A stretch of 64,000 bases of DNA from CAG-411 sp963643465 (GTDB taxonomy: Bacteria > Bacillota > Clostridia > Lachnospirales > Lachnospiraceae), in contig CAVIJT010000018.1 of assembly GCA_963643465.1 (NCBI GenBank), positions 1 to 64,000 of the forward strand, read 5' to 3'. The notes under the pieces are model-generated. The model was not told the DNA's origin and did not search any database. It saw only the letters and a program-made list of their open reading frames with translations. The translations under genes and the position numbers were made by a program. Each line of letters starts with the position of its first letter. The stretch's first letter is position 1. Below are positions 34,702 through 42,621 of this stretch, one piece after another.

Positions 34702-35679
34702 TTATTTTCTATTTTCTTTAGCTAACTGCTCTTCAAGAAAACGGATGCGTTCATCCTTTTGTAGATTCTCATTCTGCAATTTTGCAGTCTGTGCTTGAAG
34801 TTGTGTGTTTTTATCTTGTAGTTCCATATTTTTACCTTGCACTTGCAAAAAATCATTTTGTTGTTCTTTGATTGTACTTTTTAGAGATTGAATTTCCTGT
34901 TTGCTTTGTTCTATGCCTTGCTCTTTGCCAAAATCTAGGGCAGAAGCCATATCCCGGCGATAACGTTCTCTGGCTTCCATTTGCATTTTTTCTTTTTCAT
35001 CGGCGGTAAGTTCTTTTAAAGTAAGAATACTCTTTTGGATGGTTTCATTTTTTTGAGCTAACATTTGAATCTCCTCCCATGTAGTTGCCTTAAAAAGCTG
35101 TGCCCAGTAGTAAATATCAGGCATGTTTTTTTCGTCTTCAGGGTTTCCTAATTGATTCAATTGTAACATATAGATTCCAAACTTGTCACTATATTTGTGC
35201 CTTGTTTTGAGGTTGTATAAGAAGTAATCAGAGTAAAGAATTTCCGGAAAATCTTTAGGAGTGAAATCCAAAATACCAATATGTATAGTCTTTTTCACAC
35301 TTTTATAATCTTCTCCAGATTTTAACTGGTCGAACATGCGGCAAAGGTAAGTAAGAGAACGTTCCGGCCAATTCCCCCAGTTTTCTACCTGCATTTCCAG
35401 ATTGATGATTTGTTTGTGGTTTACTTCTAATTTTACATCCAGAATCATGTTTTTATCATCCATCGCATCCCCTTCACTAATGGGATTTGTAATGCGGAGA
35501 GAGGTGATTTCCTCTGATTTCATAGATAGCATAGCACACAAGATGCCACGAAGAGCGTTTTCATTTCGTTGAAGAAATGCTTTGAAGAAATAGTCATTGG
35601 TTAGCGTATAAGGCAACTTCCCAGTAAATGATTCTTCAGATTGCTGTGTATTAGTTGTTTGTAGTGTTTCATTTGCCAT
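34702..35679 (-). CDS. Rpn/PD-(D/E)XK nuclease-family transposase-like protein
   Basis: A 325-residue protein of the Rpn/PDDEXK_2 family. The catalytic core (about 20-200) starts LTNDYFFKAFL and contains the active-site arrangement D...(I/L)EMQV: DVKLEVNHKQIINLEMQV (about 95-112). Residues about 215-325 are a long coiled coil with heptads of Leu and Gln (LQDKNTQLQAQ). Homologues such as RpnA cut DNA and stimulate recombination, and they often lie near mobile elements. The ATG at 35679 is used because AAAGGAG stands in front; the longer in-frame extension lacks a site. Repeat fragments on both sides fit a mobile neighbourhood. Confidence 0.8.
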   Translation of the reverse strand: MANETLQTTNTQQSEESFTGKLPYTLTNDYFFKAFLQRNENALRGILCAMLSMKSEEITSLRITNPISEGDAMDDKNMILDVKLEVNHKQIINLEMQVENWGNWPERSLTYLCRMFDQLKSGEDYKSVKKTIHIGILDFTPKDFPEILYSDYFLYNLKTRHKYSDKFGIYMLQLNQLGNPEDEKNMPDIYYWAQLFKATTWEEIQMLAQKNETIQKSILTLKELTADEKEKMQMEARERYRRDMASALDFGKEQGIEQSKQEIQSLKSTIKEQQNDFLQVQGKNMELQDKNTQLQAQTAKLQNENLQKDERIRFLEEQLAKENRK

Positions 35680-35764
35680 AGGCAAAACTCCTTTCTTGTT
35701 GTGCATTTTAATAATTATTGTTTGAAATACTTGGCGATATGCCAAATGAAAATAAAGATAAGAT

Positions 35765-35821
35765 GTAACTATTCAGAACACTCTATAATGGAACAATTAG
35801 ATACGTTATGCTAGTATATAA
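35765..35821. mobile_element. MITE half-element
   Basis: About 55 bp from GTAACTATTCAGAACAC match, in the reverse direction, the right half of the element at 22338-22530 nearly base for base, including CTCTATAATGGAACAATT and GATACGTTATGCT. The far end is missing, so it is a truncated copy. Confidence 0.7.
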
Positions 35822-35910
35822 AATTCTTTTATCAAGGACATTATATATGGATTTTCGAAAAATACAATAAAATTATTAGAAAAGAAGTATAAAAAATTGA
35901 GAAACTATTG

Positions 35911-35943
35911 AAAAAAGCCACTGACACAGCAGCGGCTTTTTTA
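35911..35943 (-). terminator. Terminator after threonine synthase
   Basis: AAAAAAGCCACTG and CAGCGGCTTTTTT arms, short loop, minus-strand T run, 14 nt beyond the thrC stop. Confidence 0.85.
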
Positions 35944-35956
35944 CTTTATAATCATC

Positions 35957-37447
35957 TTACTGAAGTTTTAAAATCTTTTCAACAGTATCCTGCATCTTGT
36001 CCGAATCACAAACAATGTCATGAAGTACAGGAGCAGTACGAATCTCTTCGATTGCATTTGGAACTTTTACTCCGGACAACTTGCAAAGTTCGTCTACTAA
36101 TTCAAAGTCACCCATAGAATCATATTTGCTATCAATGGCATTCATAACGCTTCTTGTAAACTTATAAGGACTTGCTGTAGAAGCAATGACAGTTGGTGTC
36201 TTGTCTCCACTCTTCTCAGCGTAATCTTTATATACACCTGCAGCAACTGCTGTATGTGTATCCATGATATAACCTTCTTTGTCATACATAGCTTTGATTG
36301 TATCTGCAGTCTTTGCCTCGTCTGTGTATCCACCTACGAAGTCGTTAAGATTCGCTTTCATATCATCTGTAATATCATAAACACCCTTTGTAGAAAGTGC
36401 CTTCATCAAATCCGCACACTTATCTGCATCGTTACCTGCAATCTTGTAAATCAAACGCTCTAAATTACTTGAAATTAAGATATCCATAGATGGAGATGTA
36501 GTTAAAATAAACTCACGATTCTTGTCATATGTTCCTGTCTGGAAGAAATCATACAATACCTTGTTGTCGTTAGATGCACAAACAAGTTTATCAATTGGAA
36601 GTCCCATATTTTTTGCATAGTATGCTGCCAAAATGTTACCGAAGTTACCAGTTGGAACTACTACGTTCATCTTATCTCCAGCTTTAATTTCGCCATTCTT
36701 TACTAATCTGCTGTACGCATATACATAATATACGATCTGTGGTACCAAACGACCAATATTGATAGAATTTGCAGATGAGAACTGATAACCTGCTTTATCC
36801 ATTCTCTCAGCCAATTCTTTGTTATTAAACATTGCTTTCACACCGCTTTGTGCGTCATCAAAGTTACCAGTAATACCAACTACCTTTGTGTTAGCACCCT
36901 TCTGTGTAATCATCTGTTTTTCCTGAATTGGACTTACTCCGTTCTTAGGATAAAATACGATGATGCTAGTTCCTTCTACATCAGCAAAACCAGCCAAAGC
37001 AGCTTTTCCTGTATCTCCGGATGTAGCAGTCAAAATAACGATTTCATTCTTTACGTTGTTCTTCTTTGCAGAAGTTGTCAATAAATGAGGTAAAATAGAT
37101 AATGCCATATCCTTGAATGCAATAGTTGCACCATGGAATAACTCTAAATAGTAAGCACCATCTTTCTTTACTACAGGTACGATTTCCTTTGTATCAAACT
37201 TGCTGTCATAAGCACGATTGATACAATTCTTTAATTCCTCTTCTGTAAAATCTGTGATGTATAACTTCATAACTTCGTAAGCAACTTCCTGATAGCTCAT
37301 GTTTGCTAACTCTGCAATATCCTTGTCTAATGCTGGAATAGAAGCAGGTACAAATAATCCTCCGTCATTTGCCAAACCTTTTAAAATTGCCTGCGATGCA
37401 GTTACAGTTTCCTGCTTGTTTCTTGTACTGTTATACATTAAATTCAT
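35957..37447 (-). CDS. thrC: Threonine synthase
   Basis: A 496-residue PLP enzyme that makes threonine from O-phosphohomoserine. The N-terminus YNSTRN and GLANDGGLFVP is typical. The PLP lysine sits in ELFHGATIAFKDMAL, and ATSGDTGKAAL with VVPTGNFGNILAAYYA forms the phosphate loops. The length fits the long (fungal-type) form. AAGGA precedes the ATG. It is expressed singly from a near-consensus promoter. It complements the aspartate-semialdehyde dehydrogenase at 42.6 kb in the same biosynthetic pathway. Confidence 0.96.
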   Translation of the reverse strand: MNLMYNSTRNKQETVTASQAILKGLANDGGLFVPASIPALDKDIAELANMSYQEVAYEVMKLYITDFTEEELKNCINRAYDSKFDTKEIVPVVKKDGAYYLELFHGATIAFKDMALSILPHLLTTSAKKNNVKNEIVILTATSGDTGKAALAGFADVEGTSIIVFYPKNGVSPIQEKQMITQKGANTKVVGITGNFDDAQSGVKAMFNNKELAERMDKAGYQFSSANSINIGRLVPQIVYYVYAYSRLVKNGEIKAGDKMNVVVPTGNFGNILAAYYAKNMGLPIDKLVCASNDNKVLYDFFQTGTYDKNREFILTTSPSMDILISSNLERLIYKIAGNDADKCADLMKALSTKGVYDITDDMKANLNDFVGGYTDEAKTADTIKAMYDKEGYIMDTHTAVAAGVYKDYAEKSGDKTPTVIASTASPYKFTRSVMNAIDSKYDSMGDFELVDELCKLSGVKVPNAIEEIRTAPVLHDIVCDSDKMQDTVEKILKLQ

Positions 37448-37526
37448 CTTACTTCATCCTTTTCTATCTGTGATAAATATTGTTTCCACGTTCCTATACG
37501 CGCAATTTCTACACGCATTTGAGGGC

Positions 37527-37555
37527 ATTATACCACATATTGGATTTTAGTTCAA
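37527..37555 (-). promoter_or_regulatory. Promoter of threonine synthase
   Basis: Minus strand: -35 TTGAAC (37555-37550), 17-nt spacer, perfect -10 TATAAT (37532-37527), about 80 nt before the ATG. Confidence 0.75.
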
Positions 37556-37579
37556 TATCAAGCATTAATACTTTTTGGA

Positions 37580-37613
37580 AAAAAATGAGCCGACGCAATA
37601 CACATCGGCTCAC
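37580..37613 (-). terminator. Terminator after the CD3324-family gene
   Basis: TGAGCCGA and TCGGCTCA arms with a 12-nt loop, minus-strand run of seven T. Confidence 0.85.
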
Positions 37614-37615
37614 AC

Positions 37616-37882
37616 TTATCTCATCTGTCGGATGATTCTCTGTATACTTTTTTCAGACAGAAAATATTTGACTGCCAATTCACATACCGACAAGCCTGTC
37701 AGATAATCTTCATAAATACAACGATTTCTGTCGCCTATCTCCTGTCGTATCTGGCTATTACTGCCCCAGGCAGCTCTCTGTCCCGGCCTTCTAGGAATAT
37801 AAATACTCTCGCCTTCCACATATTGCTGAATCATCTCTATTATCTCTACTGGCAGAATCTCTTCTGCTCTTCTATAGCTCAT
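37616..37882 (-). CDS. CD3324-family putative transcriptional regulator
   Basis: An 88-residue protein, MSYRRAEEILPVEIIEMI at the start and YIPRRPGQR in the middle, matching the CD3324 family found in Clostridia. A C-terminal helix-turn-helix (LSVCELAVKYFLSEKSIQRI, about 63-82) resembles Mor/MerR-like DNA-binding segments. It probably binds DNA; no target is known. Strong AGGAGG. Monocistronic with its own terminator. Multiple paralogues are usual in Clostridial genomes. Confidence 0.75.
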   Translation of the reverse strand: MSYRRAEEILPVEIIEMIQQYVEGESIYIPRRPGQRAAWGSNSQIRQEIGDRNRCIYEDYLTGLSVCELAVKYFLSEKSIQRIIRQMR

Positions 37883-38092
37883 ATTTGCCTCCTATAATTT
37901 TAGTACATAGGATTCACAATGGCTATATAGTTACAGTCTTTAGCTCATTATTCTGAAACACTGTATATTCACTTTCCTGCAATAGCCATTGCTACGCAAA
38001 CATCACTGGTTCCTTCATACGCTTTCTCCTTTTCACATTTTTTTCCATATTAACATATAAAGAGAAAAATGTCCATCCATTTACCTCTCTGC

Positions 38093-39097
38093 CTAACGGA
38101 AAAATTCGTGATCGCCGTATACAAAAAGATAACTCAGGCTACTATCAAACCATACCACATTATCCGCATCGGCATACTGGCGCGCCATAAAATATAACGC
38201 CCCCTGAGACTCGTCCTCTCCACATAATACACGATGAACTGCCTCTTTGGTCTTGTCGGATATTTCCACCGACCAGTAACGACCATCCTCCACTGGCGAA
38301 AATTGATAAACACCACCAGTTGTATCAAAAACGACATCCGTTACATTATCCGGAAATTCCGTAGTACAATTCACTCGGTTTAGAACTACATTTGCTACAA
38401 GCATTCTCCCCTTTACATCTGCATCTGTAGCTTCTGCCTCCACAATTCGAAGCAATACCGAACGATCCTGCTTTGACAAAGAAATGATTTCTCCATTTGT
38501 TGCTTGATTTTTTATTTGCTGTTGCTGTATCTGCAAGGCATCGGCATTTTGTTCTTCCATGGTTCTCATAAATGAAAACTCTTCCATTTTTTGTTGTTGC
38601 TCTACCATATTGGCAGGATTCTTCAACAAATGACCGGACGAAAATAACACATCCTTCTCCGATTGATTTTCACTTACACTGGCAACGCCAAGCAAAGTGT
38701 CCTCAGCTAATTCACTATTCGTAGGAATTACTGCATCTGTTCGGGTTGTCTCATCTTTTTTTTCATTGTTTAACCAAAAGGTCAACTGGCCTTTTCCGTA
38801 ACCAATCTCCAACGGAAATTTCATTTTTAGGTTATCTGTCTGCACTTGATTTTCTAGCTTTTCATTTGTTGTCCTTACCATTTTTTTTGCAAACAAGCCT
38901 GCATCTTTTTGCTGGGAAGTCTCTGCACATTTTGCTACTATTTCTGTGTGCATACTTACCTCCCCCAATGTGTAAACCCCATTTATCAAAAATAGCAACC
39001 CCATCGTTGCAGCTCCTATGGCAATTGTCACAAACGCCATTCTTTTTCTGTCGTATCGTTTTACTGCATTTCGAAAAACAGAAAACTTATGTCTCAT
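38093..39097 (-). CDS. SleB-type cell wall hydrolase with membrane anchor
   Basis: A 334-residue protein. One transmembrane helix (about 21-43) is followed by a long hydrophilic spacer (about 45-205) and a C-terminal SleB/hydrolase_2 domain (about 206-334) with the motif RIVEAEATDADVKGRMLVANVVLNRV, beginning with the catalytic Glu, and ending in a Trp/Tyr-rich segment. SleB proteins cut spore-cortex or vegetative peptidoglycan. The ATG at 39097 is used because AGAGG stands before it; an upstream in-frame start would add a hydrophilic tail. No PG-binding domain is seen. A sporulation role is inferred. Confidence 0.85.
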   Translation of the reverse strand: MRHKFSVFRNAVKRYDRKRMAFVTIAIGAATMGLLFLINGVYTLGEVSMHTEIVAKCAETSQQKDAGLFAKKMVRTTNEKLENQVQTDNLKMKFPLEIGYGKGQLTFWLNNEKKDETTRTDAVIPTNSELAEDTLLGVASVSENQSEKDVLFSSGHLLKNPANMVEQQQKMEEFSFMRTMEEQNADALQIQQQQIKNQATNGEIISLSKQDRSVLLRIVEAEATDADVKGRMLVANVVLNRVNCTTEFPDNVTDVVFDTTGGVYQFSPVEDGRYWSVEISDKTKEAVHRVLCGEDESQGALYFMARQYADADNVVWFDSSLSYLFVYGDHEFFR

Positions 39098-39472
39098 GCA
39101 TTTACCTCTTCTTTCTCTGCCATCGTTTGCAGGTATTTTTTTCTCCATCATTTGGCAAACGGGCAAGTATTGTCCTGAATTCTAGCCTATGAGTTGCAGT
39201 TCTGTCAATATTATTTTCCTTTTTTCGGTAGATGTCCTATTTTTTGTTTTCCAGTATTTTACATACCATACAGAATACCCAAATTTTTATTCCCTGTCTT
39301 TTGAAATTTTCATGGAAAACATCCAAAACTTTTTGTGCATATTTTTTATACATTGTAACTTATTTTCGCCCCGAAAATTGTTGAAATAGTGCAAAATCAC
39401 TAGGATACCCTCCTTTTTTTCACAATTTCATGTTATACTAATATAGTAGAAACTAGATTGAGGAGGGGTACT

Positions 39473-40267
39473 ATGGCACAATTACCGGGAGTGTTTTCTG
39501 CCACAAAAAAGAATGGGGAGTTGTATTTTCGCGCATCCATCACTTGTAAAGGAAAACATATTAGTTTAGGAAGTTTTACAACGGAAACACAAGCATCCAA
39601 AGCCTACCAACAGGCGCAAAAAATTTATCGCTCTAACCAGTTGTCCATTGAGGACTACAAGAAAGACTGTGCTTTATCCTTTGAAAAATGGGTTTCGTTA
39701 ATTAATTTTCGGGATAACAATATTTACTGTAAGACTCCAATTTATATTTTGTCCAATTTCTTCCTATATTATTTTGGACCAGATGACATTTTGAAATTTG
39801 ATGTAGATGATTTATTCTATTATTCTAAACATAAAATTCAGCGAAGGGGTGGCCATCTATTTGTTTCCGAATACGGCACGCAATTTAATATTCTAGCTCG
39901 ATATGGAATTAAAAATTTTGCAGTTGCTGGAAGGGATTATCGTTTTGTAAATGGTGATTCCACAGATTTTCGCTATCGAAACATTGAAATTATCAACAAA
40001 TACCATGGTGTCAGTAAACACATGGAACAGGGTATCGCCTTTTACACTGCAAAAATTCATGTAAATGGTGATTTTCAGATTGGCACTTATGCCACAGAAG
40101 TAGAGGCTGCTGTTGCCTACAATAAAGCTGCTACTATTCTTGCCACTAATGGAGTAACCAAACAGTTTGCTAAAAATTATATACTGGAATTAAATGAAAT
40201 TGAATATGCTTCTATGTATCATAAAGTTCACATTTCAAAAACTATACGAGCCTATCACCCATCTTAA
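39473..40267 (+). CDS. AP2-domain protein with degenerate HNH-like centre
   Basis: A 264-residue protein. Two AP2-like DNA-binding domains lie at about 4-52 (GVFSATKKNGELYFRASIT, then LGSFTTETQASKAY) and about 186-234 (GVSKHMEQGIAFYTAKIH, then IGTYATEVEAAVAY). Between them a region ending in GRDYRFVNGDSTDFRYRNIE looks like an HNH endonuclease (NHIDGNKTNN...ENLE pattern) that has lost its first catalytic His. The ATG at 39473 has GAGGAGG before it. It may be a domesticated homing-endonuclease relative acting as a DNA-binding protein. Alone on the plus strand; the 39098-39472 gap upstream is A/T-rich. Confidence 0.7.
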   Translation: MAQLPGVFSATKKNGELYFRASITCKGKHISLGSFTTETQASKAYQQAQKIYRSNQLSIEDYKKDCALSFEKWVSLINFRDNNIYCKTPIYILSNFFLYYFGPDDILKFDVDDLFYYSKHKIQRRGGHLFVSEYGTQFNILARYGIKNFAVAGRDYRFVNGDSTDFRYRNIEIINKYHGVSKHMEQGIAFYTAKIHVNGDFQIGTYATEVEAAVAYNKAATILATNGVTKQFAKNYILELNEIEYASMYHKVHISKTIRAYHPS

Positions 40268-40432
40268 GTTTTTCATCTTTCCAGAAACTTTTGTAGATAT
40301 GTTTTTTTAGCAAATTTCCTCCTCTTTTTATAGTATTTAGAAATTTATTTTGTTTTTTTTAAAAAAAGACTATCTTTTTTCGCAAAATGTGTTATAATAT
40401 ATACATATTTTTCTTCTTCCATTTTCATAAAG
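40268..40432. other. A/T-rich gap between AP2 gene and cotJ terminator
   Basis: No gene seen. A TATAAT (40393-40398) with a poor -35 could start a short transcript ending at the terminator 40433-40477; this is weak evidence. Confidence 0.3.
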
Positions 40433-40477
40433 AAAAGCAGTCAGGGAATCAACCGTATGTTTCCCGACTGCTTTTTT
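40433..40477. terminator. Bidirectional terminator after the cotJ operon
   Basis: AAAAGCAGTCAGGGAA and TTCCCGACTGCTTTTTT arms, A and T runs on both strands. It may serve both the AP2 gene (+) and the cotJ operon (-). Confidence 0.85.
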
Positions 40478-40616
40478 ACATATAAGAAGGCAAGTCTGTT
40501 TATCTATTCAAAATTCCAAACATACTCACCCATATATCAACCCGAAGATTTTTCTCTTTTGCTTGCTCCTTTTTCTTCTTTTTGTGTTCGGCGCCTATAT
40601 TATCTTATGCAGTTTC

Positions 40617-41225
40617 CTACATTTTGTGTTCTGAAGTAACCTCTGGGTTAAATGCGTAAAAATTCTTTTCATTCAATTTGTCCTGTACAATACGAAGTGC
40701 CTCTCCAAAACGCTGGAAATGTACGATTTCCCTTGCGCGTAAAAATTTAATAGGTTCTGCAATCTCAGAATCATGCACTAGACGAAGAATATTGTCATAA
40801 GTGGTTCTTGCTTTTTGTTCTGCTGCCATATCTTCATACAAATCTGTAATACTGTCTCCCTTTGATTGGAATTGACAAGCATTTACCGGAATTCCTCCTG
40901 CTGCCTGTGGCCACAAGCCCAATGTGTGATCTACATAATATTTGTCAAACCCACTTGCCTTGATCTCCTCTGTGGATAAATCTTTGGTAAGCTGATGCAC
41001 AATGGCACAAACCATTTCCATATGTGCCAATTCTTCCGTTCCGATGTCAGTCAATAACCCTGCTACTTCATTATAGGGCATAGTATACCGCTGTGCCAAA
41101 TAACGCATAGATGCCATCAACTCACCATCCGGACCTCCATACTGACTAATGATGATTTGCGCTGCCTGAGCATTTGGCTTGGTAATCTTTATGGGATACT
41201 GCAATCTTTTTTCATAATTCCACAT
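40617..41225 (-). CDS. cotJC: Spore coat protein CotJC (manganese-catalase-like)
   Basis: A 202-residue ferritin-like protein of the manganese catalase family. Metal-ligand Glu/His positions are visible in GELMASMRYL, GTEELAHMEMV, AAEQKARTTYD and REIVHFQRF. CotJC is a spore-coat protein in Bacilli and Clostridia and may detoxify peroxide on the spore. GGGAGG precedes the ATG. It is the last gene of the cotJA-cotJB-cotJC operon, 3 nt after cotJB. Confidence 0.94.
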   Translation of the reverse strand: MWNYEKRLQYPIKITKPNAQAAQIIISQYGGPDGELMASMRYLAQRYTMPYNEVAGLLTDIGTEELAHMEMVCAIVHQLTKDLSTEEIKASGFDKYYVDHTLGLWPQAAGGIPVNACQFQSKGDSITDLYEDMAAEQKARTTYDNILRLVHDSEIAEPIKFLRAREIVHFQRFGEALRIVQDKLNEKNFYAFNPEVTSEHKM

Positions 41226-41228
41226 ATA

Positions 41229-41489
41229 CTAACATCCTCCCTTCCAAGGCCATGGTTGCAATGCCCATGTCCATTCATTGCATACAGTCACATTGTCATT
41301 CTGCAATGGTCCTACACAACGGCTATACTCTTCCATTGCCTCTTTTCGCATGTTCTTGTATTCTTCATAGCAGGCAAGGGCCGCTTGGTTGCAAGGATGG
41401 GTGTCCAAAAACAGCACTACATCATCTAGCGCAAAGCTGACTTCATCAATAAATCGTGCCAATTGGTTTTTCCTGTTTTGCTCATTCAT
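41229..41489 (-). CDS. cotJB: Spore coat protein CotJB
   Basis: An 86-residue protein with the CotJB pattern: an N-terminal helical part (LARFIDEVSFALDDVVLFLD) followed by HPCNQAALACYEEYKNMRKEAMEEY and a Trp-rich C-terminus (WTWALQPWPWKGGC). It overlaps the end of the cotJA-like gene by 4 nt (ATGA), so the two are translationally coupled. Made during sporulation with CotJC for the coat; the exact contact is not known. The TWALQPWPW ending is a family hallmark. Confidence 0.92.
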   Translation of the reverse strand: MNEQNRKNQLARFIDEVSFALDDVVLFLDTHPCNQAALACYEEYKNMRKEAMEEYSRCVGPLQNDNVTVCNEWTWALQPWPWKGGC

Positions 41490-42397
41490 CGATCACATCC
41501 CCCTCTCCCCACAGGTCTTCCATAATAAGGCATCACTAAATCACAGAAAATGGTTCCACATTCCAAACCTTCTGCTGCACCCATAAGATTTTCAAATCGC
41601 TGCCATGGCACATATGCCATTCCGATTCCCATGCTATCTACTGGCTGCACCTCTCCATAACAGGTAATCGGATTATGCTCCTGCCCTCTCTGCTGACAAG
41701 CACAATTATTTTGCATCATGTTCGCTCTCTGTGAACCTCCACAGCTATTTTGCATTTGTGGTCTTTCTCCACATCTACAGTTATTTGTCATTCTTGGTCT
41801 TTCCCCGCTTCCGCAGGTAGACTCTCCCATTCGTCCTCTTTCCTCACATCCGCAGCGATTTGTCATTCTTGGTCTTTCCCCACTTCCACAGGCAGACTCT
41901 CCCATTCGTCCTCTTTCTCCACATCCGCAGCGATTTGTCATTCTTGATTGTTCTTGCTCTTCACAACGGTTTGTCATTTTTGACTTTTCCTCACATCCGC
42001 AGTGTTCTGACATTTTTGACTTTTCTTCGCATCCACAGCGATTTTGCATCTTTGACTTTTCTTCACATCCACAGCGGTTTATCATTCTTGATTGTTCTTG
42101 CTCTTCACAACGATTTGACATTTTTGGCTTTTCTTCACATTCGCAACGATTTGGCATTTTTGACTTTTCTTCACATCCACAACGGTCTGACATTTTTGAT
42201 TTTTTTTCACATTCGCAGCGGTCTGACATGTGTGTGTGTTCTCCACTTCCGCAACGATCTGACGTTTGCATCTTGTCTTTGCATCCGCAGGTTGCGTCTG
42301 ACATTACCTGACATCCACGATTCATTCCCATGTTTCTACCAAACCGGGACCATTGTTGGTTGTTACAGGTATTACAACTTCCCCTCATACAAGGCAC
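41486..42397 (-). CDS. cotJA: CotJA with N-terminal cysteine-rich 12-residue repeats
   Basis: A 303-residue protein. The C-terminal 60 residues are the CotJA domain (MAYVPWQRFENLMGAAEGLE, then GTIFCDLVMPYYG), normally a protein of about 70-80 residues. The N-terminal 240 are an unusual extension: about 14 tandem repeats of 12 residues of the form (S/T/P)(D/N)RCGCEEKSKM, some variants EEQEQSRM or GESACGSGERPRM. Altogether about 36 cysteines, with paired CxC motifs, and one Met per repeat. It is highly charged and lacks a signal peptide. Such an extension could cross-link the coat or bind metal (inference). AAGGAG precedes the ATG. First gene of the operon. Confidence 0.85.
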   Translation of the reverse strand: MPCMRGSCNTCNNQQWSRFGRNMGMNRGCQVMSDATCGCKDKMQTSDRCGSGEHTHMSDRCECEKKSKMSDRCGCEEKSKMPNRCECEEKPKMSNRCEEQEQSRMINRCGCEEKSKMQNRCGCEEKSKMSEHCGCEEKSKMTNRCEEQEQSRMTNRCGCGERGRMGESACGSGERPRMTNRCGCEERGRMGESTCGSGERPRMTNNCRCGERPQMQNSCGGSQRANMMQNNCACQQRGQEHNPITCYGEVQPVDSMGIGMAYVPWQRFENLMGAAEGLECGTIFCDLVMPYYGRPVGRGGCDR

Positions 42398-42419
42398 TCC
42401 TTTATTTTGTGATACTTTC

Positions 42420-42445
42420 AGTATATGCCCAAAAGAAGAAAAAGT
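42420..42445 (-). promoter_or_regulatory. Candidate sporulation sigma (E/K-type) promoter of cotJ
   Basis: Minus strand: AC (42445-42444), 16 nt, CATATACT (42427-42420), about 25 nt before the cotJA ATG. The pattern AC-N16-CATANNNT fits sigma-K, and CATANNNT fits the sigma-E -10. A perfect GTGATTTT/AAAATCAC hairpin (42444-42463) overlaps the upstream end. Confidence 0.5.
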
Positions 42446-42491
42446 GATTTTCTACAAAATCACAAAAACACGCCTGAGTTCTATAGCGCAC

Positions 42492-42532
42492 AAAAGGCAT
42501 TATAAAAGGTGTTTCCTTCTATAATGCCTTTC
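42492..42532 (-). terminator. Terminator after aspartate-semialdehyde dehydrogenase
   Basis: AAAAGGCATTATA and TATAATGCCTTT arms, T run on the minus strand. It lies 90 nt past the asd stop and just upstream of the cotJ promoter. Confidence 0.85.
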
Positions 42533-42621
42533 TTTTCCTTATTAAAATTCTTCCAATTTCACAACTGGAAACCTACAACATTCCGCTTTTATTGAATAAA
42601 TGAAAAATAGTAAAAACTTAA

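Noticed and set aside
41700..42330. Possible CRISPR array from 36-bp periodicity
   Set aside because: The repeats are coding and in frame, with no spacers.
41718..42447. Plus-strand open frames of up to 197 residues opposite the cotJA-like gene
   Set aside because: They are antisense mirrors of the 36-bp coding repeats; the minus-strand frame has the CotJA domain, a ribosome site and operon coupling.
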